Notes under the pieces: generated by a model | What the model was told of the DNA's origin: nothing | Databases searched by the model: none | What the model saw: the letters and a program-made list of their open reading frames with translations, nothing else | Shown: in pieces, positions 24,901 to 37,505 of the stretch | Position numbering within the stretch: the stretch's first letter is position 1 | Layout of the letters: the number at the start of each line of letters is the position of its first letter | Program-made: the position numbers and the translations under genes | From: Balanoglossus misakiensis | Taxonomy: Eukaryota > Hemichordata | Length of the DNA: 64,000 nt | NCBI GenBank assembly: GCA_040954595.2 | Contig: CM082577.2 | Span: forward strand, 12,586,001-12,650,000 | Direction of reading: 5' to 3'

Positions 24901-27900
24901 TGTCGGCCCAATTGGGCCGGTGAATATACACAAATAAATCAGTAAAACATACTGCAGAATCAATATTCTATTGTAAAAGTTATTTAGAAAGAAAGATTTC
25001 AAGGTGCAGGGAACCGTACCCTTGTCTGGTCCTCCAAATTCAGGTGTTTTTATGCAGCTTACTCTGCAAGTGATGACTATGGTGTCACACTTGGCGTTTC
25101 TAAATCTCCGGTCCACAAATTAACTTGTAAGGTGTTGTATACTCATCTCATTCAGAGGCACTCAGTACAGGCTAGTGATAAGCTCTCAAAATGGTTTTCT
25201 AAGTTAAATATCACCCCTGTAAAGCCAGAGAGCGACTGTTACAAAATCTGGCTGAGTGTGTACAAGTTGACTAAAGAGACCAAGTTAAGAGAGTTTCAGT
25301 GGAAACTTCTACAACGCTTATTACCATGTAACAAGTATTTATACTTGTGGAAGTTAAATGAGTCAATGTTCTGTCCTCTTTGTCACCAGATTGACTCTCT
25401 GGAACACAGATTTATTTATTGTCAAATAGCTGTGAGATGCTGGAAAAAGCTGAAGTACGTCATCTCTAGATGTTCTGAGTGTAGCGAAATAACACCATCA
25501 GACATTATTTTTACAAATGCTGGCGAGAATGTCAAACCCAAAGAAAAACGTTCTGTTTTTCAGCTTTTAATTCTTCTTGGGAAATGGAGCATCCATAAGT
25601 ACTGGGTGACTAATGAAAACACACCGATTGAAGTTTTAATCAAAAATGAGTTTATGTTAAGGTATAAGATTGAAAAACAACTGGATGCGAAAGCTGTTGT
25701 GCTAGAAACTTTTCAGAAAATTACGAGTTTACTGTAATTTTTAACCTCTTCAGGCCCGTGCAACAATACTGTATTTTCTATATTTATATAAACATGTATT
25801 TGAGGTGAAGGTTTAAATAAAAGATAAAAAAAAAAAAAAAAAAAAAAAAAACATGATAACTCACGCACCATCACACAACAATAGTCATAATTGTTTTAGC
25901 TAACAAAAGAAATATGGAAATATCTTAATCGTAGGAGTTAAATGTTTTTTTTTTCTCTCGTTACATAATGTGATGGAGGCATTTATGGTGGTGTTATTTT
26001 GTTTGGTTTTTATCGTTGCTGATATCATATTGAAACGACAGATTCGATTTCGTGTTAATGAATTTAATAAATGTGTATAGCGTACATTCAAAAAAAAAAA
26101 AAAAAGAAAGATTTCAAGAAAAAAAACAAAGTTTTGTGTCTTTATATGCCGTTTTTTCTTATTTTATCGAAGATATAATCGGCCGTCAATGCGCTGGCAG
26201 GGTTACGCGATTAAAGTTCATTGATTGATATGTAAATTAGGAGAAGCCAACGTGGGGCGTCAATAGACACTCCGTTTAAATTTAGTATTAAAATTTGGCC
26301 CCACACACATAAATGGCCCACCACAAATATATTCTGTATTTTCCCCAGGATGACCAAATTCAGAATTTCAGTTTCAGATCTATCATTCTTAGAAAATGGT
26401 TACGGATTAGTTCAAAAACATCCTAAGACATCTCAGATTTTGTATCCCGTGTTTTACTGCTATATTGGTGATGGAATTTTTTGTGTATTATATCAAATCG
26501 CACCAGTGCAAGGTATGAGAAATGCATTTTGAAAAAAAAAATCGGTTCACCAGTAGAAGTTATGAGAGAAATCTATTTTGAAAAAAAATATCAGCAGGAT
26601 CAGCTGAAATGTTTTGATTTAAAAATTTTCCCTTTTCAAGTATGTAATGTCATGTGCTGACTATAGGTGTTATGGCAAAATACATGAATTATTCACTGCT
26701 CTCTGGTCCATCTTGGATGTATTAGACTCCTGGCAGTGTCCTTGTCTTTCCTTTCCTTTCCTTTCCCACTTTGATGGCACACTAAGTACAAACTTCCTTC
26801 TAAGTTTTAGTAAACCCAAACTTTAAGACTCATTTTTATTCTATCAGGCAAACTTCAGAAGAACAAAGCAGTAATTTATGCAAATATATCCGAGCTATAT
26901 TTAGACACGCTTACGCAGTGAGCGCATGGCCTGGGCATGGGGTTGAAGGGGTCAGGTCGGGTTCACCAACGCGCGCGTACGTTGGCTTCTCCTAATTTAC
27001 ATATCAATCAATGAACTTTAATCGCGTAACCCTGCCAGCGCGTTGACGGCCGATTATATCTTCGATAAAATAAGAAAAAACGGCATATAAAGACACAAAA
27101 CTTTGTTTTTTTTCTTGAAATCTTTCTTTCTAAATAACTTTTACAATAGAATATTGATTCTGCAGTATGTTTTACTGATTTATTTGTGTATATTCACCGG
27201 CCCAATTGGGCCGACAAGATGTGAAAATAACCGGCCCACTATAAATATTTACCGGCCCGGGGCCGGTGGGCCGGCGTTAAGTTCGAGGCCTGACTGTTTA
27301 CCCACGCGTGCTGTTTACACGACTGTCGTCGGCCACGGCCTGCGAAACTTTCATACCGTCGCCATTTTGTGCAATGAATTCTGGGTACCGAGCAAGAGTT
27401 CAAATAATAAAGCAGGTCAGGTAATGTCGAGCGAACCAAATAATGGCCGAGGTAATGGTCGAGGTAATGTCGAGCGAACCAAATAATGACCGAGGTAATG
27501 TCGAGGTAATGTCGAGCGAACCAAATAATGGCCGAGGTAATGGTCGAGGTAATGTCGAGCGAACCAAATAATGACCGAGGTAATGTCGAGGCAATGTCGA
27601 GCGAACCAAATAATGACCGAGGTAATGTTGAGGTAATGTCGAGACCATGACATAAATACCAAATAACCAAATAACTTCATAAGGCTGCATTCACAAACAC
27701 CTCTGGAGGGGGGGGGCAGGAGAATTGAGGGGGGGATTTGAAAAAATTGAGGGTATGTGAGGGGGGGGATTTGAAATAATTTAGGGACTGAAAGGGGGGA
27801 CTTGAAAACTTTAACGACTAAATATTTATTTTGAGTCCACAAAAATGCAGTTTCGCGCCCTTTATTTTACAAAATTTTCTCATGTGGGAGGGGGACACCC

Positions 27901-30900
27901 CCTCCCACACCCACCCCCTCCATTCATCAACACCTTTCAATCATTGACTGGTTTATCTAGAGTCCCAGGTCAGGGGACTTGCCCCACCCCATGATAACTT
28001 TGAGCGCCGACGGTTAAATTTGTCCTCCCCAACATACCTGTAGTTGAGTTAATTTGCTTTTGCCGGGTTCATTAAAATGCAGCTTTGAGCTCTGTATTTT
28101 AGAAAATTTTCTTACGTGGGAGGGGGACACCCCCTCCCAAACCCACCCCCTTAAATTCTCGGTTTACAAAGTCTCCAAACACAAAATACAAATATATGTA
28201 CTTAAAAAATAAAAACAATGTTCAGTTTTAATACCCACTGATGAGGGGAAACATCAGTTTCAAATTCTTTTCATGGGAGCGCTGTTTTTCTTTTTACAAG
28301 ATAGATAGGTGATGTGTTTTGCTCTGTGAAAGAAAATGGGGGGGGGGGATTTCAAAATTTTGGCAGTTCGGAAGGGGGGATTTGAAAAAATTTCGGGTTG
28401 TTGAGGGGGGGCATGTGAAAATTAACGGTAAAAAAAATTGAATTCTCCCGCCCCCCCCCCCTCCAGAGGTATTTGTGAATGCAGCCTAATAATGACATAA
28501 TAGCATAATGATGATGAGAAAACTTCCAAATAAAGACATCAATACTGAATAATGACATAATAACGGCCAAATAACCAAATAACGGCATAATAATGGCCGA
28601 GGTAATGGCCAAATAATGACATAATAACATAATAATGATGAGAAAACTACCAAATAAAGACATCGGCTATTTTTGGCGGTGTTCTCACCCCATATGTAAG
28701 TAGTAGTCATGAACCCTATCCAACATACACTCAGTATCAAATGCTGGTTGCTTAGACGTCCATTTAGTAGCTTTCATGAAACAAAAGATCCGATTGATCA
28801 CTGTTAACAAAATCATGGTGAACAAACACAATACTTTGTTGCAGTCGTGAAATGCTGGGTGCAACACAGCTCTGTGTACAGAAAACCTTAACGTGTTTTG
28901 ATTACTGACCTTGCAAAGCCCTGGGGCAGTTCACCTAGACCGTACAGTGGGTAGAGGTATGGTGACGTGACAGAGCGGGCAAGAGAGTCCCTGTACAGTT
29001 TGATCCTTCTTAGAGTCTCAAGACACGGTTCATCTAAGTAACTGTTGGGAGGATATTTTACAAAGAAAATGTCACGCATGGATAACAAACACACACAAAT
29101 TAACGTGGAACAACGTTTTCCTTTCTGATCGCCATGTGGAAAATTAGGCAGTGCAGATGGAACCGTCAACAGTTAGTGTTGGTGTGCTTTATTATTAACT
29201 TGTAACGACTGAGCATACACCCTAAATGAAATCAACACAAACATGCAAGTTTATATACGTACTCATCATTTGTATGCAATGCAAGGGCGTGGCCTGTGAT
29301 AGCCGCAGTCCTCTCATCTACGCCAAACTTGGTGTACACATCCCGCATTGTGCTTCTCTTAGGGTGTATACCTTGCCATGTCTTGTGGTCCTCTTCATTA
29401 TATTCATCTATACAAATCATAAGGTTGCGAAATCGGCGCTTCTCAAACATTCCCATCAGATCTAGCGACAAGAAAGAATTTAGTAAATGACTCGTTTGAT
29501 TAGACAATACAATACAATTTCAATAGATTCAGCGGTTCAAAATGAGGAAAAGCCATGGCCGCGTTCGTTCCTATCTAGGCGTGCTCCAAGTCTATATAGG
29601 CGCGCAAGTCATGGGATCGCGTTGGCTTAGTGGAAGGTAACCGAAACGAGAAGCACGAATTCTAAACTCAGCTCAGTTCCAGAAACTCGCAGCAAATACA
29701 CGAAAAGTATTGAGAATATTTATTATAAGGGCGATCACCAAGCGACTCGTGGGCTAGTCTAGTTCATCTATCGAAACAAAACTAAGCTTCTGTATATTCA
29801 CAGTCTGTGCTACAATGTATGCTTGCGGACAGATGCATTGAGTTTGTTCTCAAAGAGCTCGTAAATAGAAAGTAGACATAACTCATATCAATCGCACCCA
29901 TCATTACATTTGGCACGAGTGAAACCAAAGACGCACAACAACATCTAACAAAAAGTTGTTTTTTTTTAATGCAAAAGAGAATTTAAAGTTACCTGTAGCC
30001 AATGCTTCACGTTCATTACTGGGTACCTTGGCAATGATAGAACCGTTTTCATAAGTGACGTAACTACCTCCTATAGACTTGAATTCTAAATAACTAGTAA
30101 CACCGCTGTAGCTCAACAATTTTCCAAATTGCCCTAATAAGAAAAAGACAGTATTCAATGGTAATTAATTATGTGATAACTAAAGAAGCTCAAGAGAAAA
30201 TGAAATTTAAGCATGAGACGTCATCAGCACTATTTGCATGCAGTCCCTGGAATACAGCATTTTCAGAAGTAACATTTTCCCTTATGTCTTCCATGCTTTA
30301 AACTCTGGCACGGTAGGTCTATACGTATCAAAATACAGTTGGGCTAACAATTGAAGGACGAATGAATTCATTGTTTAAGTATACTCACCATTAGCCATGA
30401 GAAATTTTGGAATAAGGTCGACATTCCAATCTCGGCCGCGACCAAGATTTTCAGGTGCCTTCGCCCCCGGAGAATACTTCTTGTATAACTGGAAGTGAAC
30501 ATTTCAAGATTTCATGAAGTAAACCTCTGTCTGAACTATGGAATAACAATCATGGTATAGCTAAAGACACAACGCTTGTGAATATAGGTTATCTATTACA
30601 TTATAAATCATCGCAATCAATGCTTTGTATCACATTCCCACGTTACTTCCATATAGCAAGTTTTTAAGTTCGTGGGCAGGTAAACAATGGAAAAAAGCAT
30701 GTGGGTGACTGTGCAGTTCATACAACTGCCGCCTTTCAACAATAAAGTTGCTGGGATACTTACCTCATCTAAGGGAGTCAGAGATGCACTCTCTCCACCA
30801 TAATAAGGATTCTTATCCATGTGTAACACCTTACGACCATTTCTTGACAAAATTCCACTAATGACACACTCCTGGAGTAAATAAAAGGAAAGCATTGCAG

Positions 30901-33900
30901 AATGAAATGAGTAAGTGTCATCTTACACTTTATTTATACAGTGCTTTCCTTGTGAAGAAAGAATAATAGATGTCACTGATTGGAATATTGTTCAAATACC
31001 AGGTTCACACTGGGTAAAACTTGAAATGTTTCAGAGACGCTAATTGCCATGTTTGTAAACACAGACACGGGCCCAGTAGGCGTTCTCTGTGTTGTCAAAG
31101 CAATGCCTTTGTGGGACGGAAAAATAAAACAAAACAAAACAAATAACGAAATAAATAAAGAGATAAACAACAAAAACAAACAAACAAACAACAACCATCA
31201 TCATGATACAATTAAGCAATAAAACACCCCCAGCCATGGTATATCACGAGATTTTGACCAGTTCACGACATATACGCACGAGCGATAGCGAGTGCGTATA
31301 TGGAGTTGAACTGGTCAAAATCGAGTGGTATACCATGGCTGGGGGTGTTTTATTGCTATTATATTATGCCAGTATATTGAAACTTTGCATAAAACATTTT
31401 AAAAAGGCATTTTCTTTAACTATGATATATGACTGTGGTATATGGCTAATATATCACGGTCACGTGTCGTGTCTCGACCAATCAAATAGCGTGATTTACA
31501 CCATCAATATACTGGTATAATATAATGAATGTCATTACGAGGTGTTAGTCAATAAATCATCGATACCACCCATCCCATGTGAAAATTCATACCTGCTATC
31601 CTCTTTGCCCATGTATAATGATCTTCAGTGTGTTTTGGGGATATTTCTGAGGGGGGGGGGGAGCTCGCGTTCTACTCAATACATGTTTAATCAACTTTCG
31701 AGCTACCTTCAGCTGTTCTCTAGAAAGTACCTGTTGGATGTAATTGTCGGATGGTACATCGATGGATTCTCCTTTGTATGGAGCAATTGCTGAAGGCCTT
31801 GTACGGACAGCAGTTCAGATACATAAGAAAATCAAATGTCTGCGAAATTTTAAACATATTTTGTTGTAGCGTCTTTCTCCAACGATCTGTATTTCGTTGC
31901 TATATCAAATTTTAGGGTTTTCTCGAGAAGATATGAGTTAGAGATCGAAAACCGGAAAAAAACATGACCTGACCCCGAATACTGGCGTAGCTTGTTTTAC
32001 TCGATCGCTCCAATACGATACATGGACGGGAAATCAACAGGTCTTCAGTTTCTATGTAACTTTCGTTTCATAACACAACAAACCACATTGCACCTTGTCT
32101 TTCAAGTGTAACCTTCAATGAAAAGGACCATGAATCGGTATCGGATCTTGCAAATGAATCTCCGTCCTCAAATAAAGGTGATACTTGTGTGAACAGACAA
32201 CGCTAATAAGAAATGTGTACCGACTTTTGTTACACGGGCTCAGGGCTGGCCGCCAAGGCCGTGTCAAATCAGAAAAGTTCCAGGACCACTTCGGACCAAA
32301 TCCGCCAACATTATTCACCTGTTGCATTTTACATCGCTTGTTTCTATTTTTATGAGATTATTCCGTGCAAAAGTCCGTTTGATCAGGCGTCTTATCTGCA
32401 AACTTAAGGAATACATTTCTCGATGAACGTTCCAAATAACAAAAACTTCACCAAGATTAGCCACATTCTGATATCACATGAAAACGAAAAAAAATCTATA
32501 TAAGGTCTCAATAAAGTAAATACATACCAATTTTCAAAGCTACCTGACCAGTAGTTCTTGTGTTTATTTTCACATTTTCCCAGATCACTTCATAATTATT
32601 TTATTTACACTTTTAAAGGGCGTCTGAATTACCCATAAAGTAATATTCATCGGGGTTCGTACAAAACAAGAGAATACACTGGGCGTGAAAAGGGACCGAT
32701 CATTTGAACAAAATCTCATGTACAGCACAGCCTGCATCTACATACTAAAATATCAAGGTGATACGCGCGGCGGTTTTAAAGTTTTTGATGTGGACGGACA
32801 TACATATACACTCACACGCAATCCATCCCATACATGTATATACATATACCAAATTTGACCTAAAAAGAGATGTCTCAGAGTTATGACAGAGATTCAAACA
32901 GGTAAACTAACATCTTGCTAAAAAAGAATTCAATCACATATGGCACATTTGGCATGTTTTCAGGTAAATACAGTTAAAATGCTTTGTACGTTGTTATTAC
33001 TCTCGTAAACTGCGAGAGTTGCTTAGGGATGCCATATACACAAATGACGTTAAACTCTCGTGAGACTAGGCACGATTTCAGGCGGACGTCGTGTCGTGTG
33101 TTGGCTATACGCGAAGTAAACGACAGTACTTGTATACGTACACTATTATGTCGCCGAGAAAGCAAGGTTACGGTTGAAAAACTAACCCATAGAATCGTTT
33201 TGCCCTGTTTTGTGGGTGGCTAGAAAGAAAAACAATCCAAGCGTGAATCAACAGGTAACAGGCCGTTTCGGCGCTAAACCCTTTCGGCCCTAGTCGATTC
33301 GCCCCCCCCCCTTCCCCCCCCCCCAATTTTCACGACCCAAGTCATTTCGGCCCGGACACTCAAGTTTTTCGGCACTTAGCGGCGCAGACCCCTAGCCCAA
33401 CTAAACTTGGCTCTAGGTCCCCCGGGTACATACCCCTATTATAAGTGTAAGGAAAATACGATAAGCGAGTGAAACATAGCGTTGTTAGTGCCGAAACGAG
33501 TCGAAAACAAACCTTAAGACCAGTGCCAAGCACTATAACGTCATATTCTTGGTCCATTTCTGCAAAGTATGGTCCCGGGTTTCCAGATGCAATTGATACA
33601 GAGGTATTAAAAGTACAAGATATACTTAATATCGCTCCTTCAAACAATCACAATGGCCTTCACCTGGACGATTCACGCAGGGTAGTAAATATCAATACGA
33701 ATTCTATTCTTTATAACAAAGGGAGCCGAAGACATTGTCCAAATGGCCTTCACCCGGACGATTCACTCAGGGTAGTTAAGATCAATACGCATACTATAAT
33801 TACAATAACGAAAGTTCAAGACACTGCCCAAATGAGCTTCACCCGGACGAGTCAGTCAGGGTAGTAAAGACCAAAAGGCATACTATAATTACAATTAAGA

Positions 33901-36479
33901 AAGCTGAAGATTTATCGTGGAGGTAGACCACGGTCCGACACGGTTTGACGTTTGTGACTCACGACGTACGTTTTGCATCTTGTTGCGAGTTCATTTTCTC
34001 TTCTACTGACTCACCACATGTCAACCTGGCCATAGAGAATCGAGTGACGCAGATTGCCTGGCGCAAAATGACCGTACCGATGAACCCTGACCGAACCGTT
34101 ACATGGCGCGTACTAGACATGTCGGAAACCCCTTTTCAGTAGAACAAAATGCTTCCAAAGATTACAAAACGTGAAAACAATCTCTCAAATGGTCATATTA
34201 CAATAATTGCTAAATCGCGGTTGAATTACATTAACAGTCAAACCATTTCACGCGTACTTGGTGTTACAAGGTGTTTGCCAATGTCATTTGACTGCTACTG
34301 GTATAGACTTTGAAAGCGAACGGAAATATCAAATTCTCTGCGTTATCGCTGGGTTTGGAAAACTATCGGCCGCTGTGCCATATTTCCGCCTGCATATTGA
34401 TTTTTCGTAGGATGATGATTGTATGTCTCGTAACGCAGCTTTGTATACGTAGTTATTACTCTCGTGAACTGCGAGAGTTGCATAGGGATGCCATATACAC
34501 AAATGACGTTAAACTCTCGTGAGATTAGGCACGATTTCAGGCGGACGTCGTGTCGTGTGTTGGCTATACGCGAAGTAAACGACAGTACTTGTATACGTAC
34601 ACTATTATGTCGCCGAGAAAGCAAGGTTACGGTTGAAAAACTAACCCATAGAATCGTTTTTCCCTGTTTTGTGGGTGGCTAGAAAGAAAAACAATCCAAG
34701 CGTGAATCAACAGGTAACAGGCCGTTTCGGCGCTAAACCCTTTCGGCCCTAGTCGATTCGCCCCCCCCCCCTCCCCCCCTCCCCAATTTTCACGACCCAA
34801 GTCATTTCGGCCCGGACACTCAAGTTTTTCGGCACTTAGCGGCGCAGACCCCTAGCCCAACTAAACTTGGCTCTAGGTCCCCCGGGTACATACCCCTATT
34901 ATAAGTGTAAGGAAAATACGATAAGCGAGTGAAACATAGCGTTGTTAGTGCCGAAACGAGTCGAAAACAAACCTTAAGACCAGTGCCAAGCACTATAACG
35001 TCATATTCTTGGTCCATTTCTGCAAAGTATGGTCCCGGGTTTCCAGATGCAATTGATACAGAGGTATTAAAAGTACAAGATATACTTAATATCGCTCCTT
35101 CAAACAATCACAATGGCCTTCACCTGGACGATTCACGCAGGGTAGTAAATATCAATACGAATTCTATTCTTTATAACAAAGGGAGCCGAAGACATTGTCC
35201 AAATGGCCTTCACCCGGACGATTCACTCAGGGTAGTTAAGATCAATACGCATACTATAATTACAATAACGAAAGTTCAAGACACTGCCCAAATGAGCTTC
35301 ACCCGGACGAGTCAGTCAGGGTAGTAAAGACCAAAAGGCATACTATAATTACAATTAAGAAAGCTGAAGATTTATCGTGGAGGTAGACCACGGTCCGACA
35401 CGGTTTGACGTTTGTGACTCACGACGTACGTTTTGCATCTTGTTGCGAGTTCATTTTCTCTTCTACTGACTCACCACATGTCAACCTGGCCATAGAGAAT
35501 CGAGTGACGCAGATTGCCTGGCGCAAAATGACCGTACCGATGAACCCTGACCGAACCGTTACATGGCGCATACTAGACATGTCGGAAACCCCTTTTCAGT
35601 AGAACAAAATGCTTCCAAAGATTACAAAACGTGAAAACAATCTCTCAAATGGTCATATTACAATAATTGCTAAATCGCGGTTGAATTACATTAACAGTCA
35701 AACCATTTCACGCGTACTTGGTGTTACAAGGTGTTTGCCAATGTCATTTGACTGCTACTGGTATAGACTTTGAAAGCGAACGGAAATATCAAATTCTCTG
35801 CGTTATCGCTGGGTTTGGAAAACTATCGGCCGCTGTGCCATATTTCCGCCTGCATATTGATTTTTCGTAGGATGATGATTGTATGTCTCGTAACGCAGCT
35901 TTGTATACGTAGTTATTACTCTCGTGAACTGCGAGAGTTGCATAGGGATGCCATATACACAAATGACGTTAAACTCTCGTGAGATTAGGCACGATTTCAG
36001 GCGGACGTCGTGTCGTGTGTTGGCTATACGCGAAGTAAACGACAGTACTTGTATACGTACACTATTATGTCGCCGAGAAAGCAAGGTTACGGTTGAAAAA
36101 CTAACCCATAGAATGGTTTTTCCCTGTTTTGTGGGTGGCTAGAAAGAAAAACAATCCAAGCGTGAATCAACAGGTAACAGGCCGTTTCGGCGCTAAACCC
36201 TTTCGGCCCTAGTCGATTCGCCCCCCCCCCCCCTCCCCCCCTCCCCAATTTTCACGACCCAAGTCATTTCGGCCCGGACACTCAAGTTTTTCGGCACTTA
36301 GCGGCGCAGACCCCTAGCCCAACTAAACTTGGCTCTAGGTCCCCCGGGTACATACCCCTATTATAAGTGTAAGGAAAATACGATAAGCGAGTGAAACATA
36401 GCGTTGTTAGTGCCGAAATGAGTCGAAAACAAACCTTAAGACCAGTGCCAAGCACTATAACGTCATATTCTTGATCCAT
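18970..36479 (-). CDS. GDI: Rab GDP-dissociation inhibitor (Rab GDI)
   Basis: Nine coding exons on the minus strand: 36479-36435 (or a duplicate, see below), 30871-30764, 30488-30389, 30133-29993, 29461-29263, 29041-28910, 22329-22055, 21312-21113 and 19110-18970. They join in frame to 446 aa, the usual size. The start is [15 protein letters not shown], followed by the conserved blocks [41 protein letters not shown], [48 protein letters not shown] and [13 protein letters not shown]. These are the Rab-binding platform and sequence-conserved regions of the GDI/REP family. The protein extracts GDP-bound prenylated Rab from membranes and returns it through the cytosol. All key blocks are present and the gene looks functional. 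Introns are transposon-rich, especially intron 6 (22330-28909). Confidence 0.95.
21717..21865. repeat. Foldback repeat in GDI intron 7
   Basis: CCAAGGACCTGGGATCATAT (about 21735) is matched by its inverse ATATGATCCCAGGTCCTTGG (about 21850). Further short CACACTC / GAGTGTG pairs from about 21530 suggest the whole 21530-21865 stretch is a small foldback element. Confidence 0.7.
22740..23710. repeat. 42/43-bp minisatellite, left arm of the foldback
   Basis: About 23 tandem units of CTCGACATTACCTCGRCATT-type sequence ending CATTATTTGGTTCG. Units alternate between 42 bp (GACATTACCTC) and 43 bp (GACCATTACCTC), so all three forward frames stay open for over 1 kb. These frames are not genes. The right arm has only about five units (27421-27645, inverted). 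Confidence 0.93.
23711..24673. mobile_element. G-rich TIR element, family G2 (complete copy)
   Basis: GGGACCGTTCAGTTTTTACG opens the element and CGTAAAAACTGAACGGTCCC closes it, with TTA on both sides (3-bp TSD). The insertion splits one minisatellite unit (CCATTA / TTATTTGG). G-runs flank the left end and C-runs the right. The inner core TCCACAAAATTGCAGTTTCG and GGGAGGGGGACACCCCCTCC is shared with family G1. Non-coding. Truncated G2 copies mark the junctions of the 51-57 kb array. Confidence 0.9.
25001..26094 (+). pseudogene. 5'-truncated LINE tail with zinc-knuckle domain
   Basis: An open frame from about 25001 to 25737 encodes the C-terminal end of a LINE polyprotein. [18 protein letters not shown] is the CxxC...H...C zinc-binding motif found after reverse transcriptase (zf-RVT type). 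Non-coding 3' sequence and A-rich tracts follow (25827-25850 and 26089-26105). A target-site duplication AGAAAGATTTCAAG flanks the insertion (ending at about 25000, and again about 26105-26118). The uninterrupted target is visible in the opposite foldback arm at about 27110. It is a dead fragment that was inserted by target-primed reverse transcription. Confidence 0.85.
27421..27645. repeat. 42/43-bp minisatellite, right arm of the foldback
   Basis: Inverse of the 22740-23710 array but only about five units long. The difference shows that the left array expanded, or the right one contracted, after the palindrome formed. Confidence 0.9.
27683..28486. mobile_element. G-rich TIR element, family G1 (copy 2)
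   Basis: Same GGCTGCATTCACAAACACCT ends as the element at 14753, flanked by TAA (27680-27682 and 28487-28489). It is about 804 bp with near-identical interior. It splits the right foldback arm; the empty site is visible in the left arm (CATTATTATGAAGTTATT at about 22700). Confidence 0.9.
31216..31526. mobile_element. Foldback MITE in GDI intron 1
   Basis: Two overlapping hairpins. GCAATAAAACACCCCCAGCC (31216) is inverted at GGCTGGGGGTGTTTTATTGC (about 31356). ATTATATTATGCCAGTATAT (31358) is inverted at ATATACTGGTATAATATAAT (about 31526). Non-coding. Confidence 0.75.
33513..33557 (-). CDS. GDI: GDI first coding exon, tandem duplicate 1 (closest to exon 2)
   Basis: Encodes [15 protein letters not shown] followed by the same donor CTTAAG/GTTTGT as the outermost copy. 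Splicing to exon 2 at 30871 is phase 0, so a transcript starting here would give the same protein. It differs from copy 3 by a synonymous GAC/GAT change. Confidence 0.8.
34973..35017 (-). CDS. GDI: GDI first coding exon, tandem duplicate 2
   Basis: Identical coding content and donor to the copy at 33513-33557. Whether all three copies act as alternative first exons cannot be told from sequence. Confidence 0.8.
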
Positions 36480-37505
36480 TTCTGCAAAGTATGGTCCCGG
36501 GTTTCCAGGGGCAATTGATACAGAGGTATTAAAAGTACAAGATATACTTAATATCGCTCCTTCAAACAATCACAATGGCCTTCACCTGGACGATTCACGC
36601 AGGGTAGTTAAGATCAATACGCATACTATAATTACAATAACGAAAGTTCAAGACACTGCCCAAATGAGCTTCACCCGGACGAGTCAGTCAGGGTAGTAAA
36701 GACCAAAAGGCATACTATAATTACAATTAAGAAAGCTGAAGATTTATCGTGGAGGTAGACCACGGTCCGACACGGTTTGACGTTTGTGACTCACGACGTA
36801 CGTTTTGCATCTTGTTGCGAGTTCATTTTCTCTTCTACTGACTCACCACATGTCAACCTGGCCATAGAGAATCGAGTGACGCAGATTGCCTGGCGCAAAA
36901 TGACCGTACCGATGAACCCTGACCGAACCGTTACATGGCGCATACTAGACATGTCGGAAACCCCTTTTCAGTAGAACAAAATGCTTCCAAAGATTACAAA
37001 ACGTGAAAACAATCTCTCAAATGGTCATATTACAATAATTGCTAAATCGCGGTTGAATTACATTAACAGTCAAACCATTTCACGCGTACTTGGTGTTACA
37101 AGGTGTTTGCCAATGTCATTTGACTGCTACTGGTATAGACTTTGAAAGCGAACGGAAATATCAAATTCTCTGCGTTATCGCTGGGTTTGGAAAACTATCG
37201 GCCGCTGTGCCATATTTCCGCCTGCATATTGATTTTTCGTAGGATGATGATTGTATGTCTCGTAACGCAGCTTTGTATACGTAGTTATTACTCTCGTGAA
37301 CTGTGAGAGTTGCATAGGGATGCCATATACACAAATGACGTTAAACTCTCGTGAGATTAGGCACGATTTCAGGCGGACGTCGTGTCGTGTGTTGGCTATA
37401 CGCGAAGTAAACGACAGTACTTGTATACGTACACTATTATATCGCCGAGAAAGCAAGGTTACGGTTGAAAAACTAACCCATAGAATGGTTTTTCCTTGTT
37501 TTATC

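Larger units (their letters stand above)
22501..28694. mobile_element. 6.2-kb palindromic foldback element in GDI intron 6
   Basis: The left end TATGGGGTGAGAACACCGCC (22501) and right end GGCGGTGTTCTCACCCCATA (28694) are inverted, and each is flanked by TGTAAG (22495-22500 and 28695-28700), a 6-bp TSD. The arms pair along most of their length: ATGTCTTTATTTGG blocks, a 42/43-bp minisatellite, then the TTATTATTTGAACTCTTGCT and GGGCCGGT-rich stretches, then TAATCGGCCGTCAA. The unpaired centre is about 26265-26975. The arms were later hit by separate insertions: a G2 element and a LINE tail in the left arm, a G1 element in the right arm. No transposase was recognised. Confidence 0.85.
32980..37505. 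repeat. 1.46-kb tandem array carrying the GDI first exon
   Basis: Three near-identical units start at about 32985, 34448 and 35908, and a fourth partial unit runs 37280-37505. Spacing is 1460 and 1462 bp measured at the first exon. Unit 3 lacks about 90 bp present in the other two (an internal direct repeat CACCYGGACGATTCACKCAG collapsed to one copy). Each unit carries a C-run, the GDI start exon with donor, and the same upstream sequence, so putative promoter and first exon were duplicated together. Confidence 0.93.

Noticed and set aside
33469-35324. 131-aa plus-strand frames repeated in the GDI first-exon array
   Set aside because: They lie antisense to the GDI start exon, and the third unit breaks them by a deletion; identity reflects recent duplication only.
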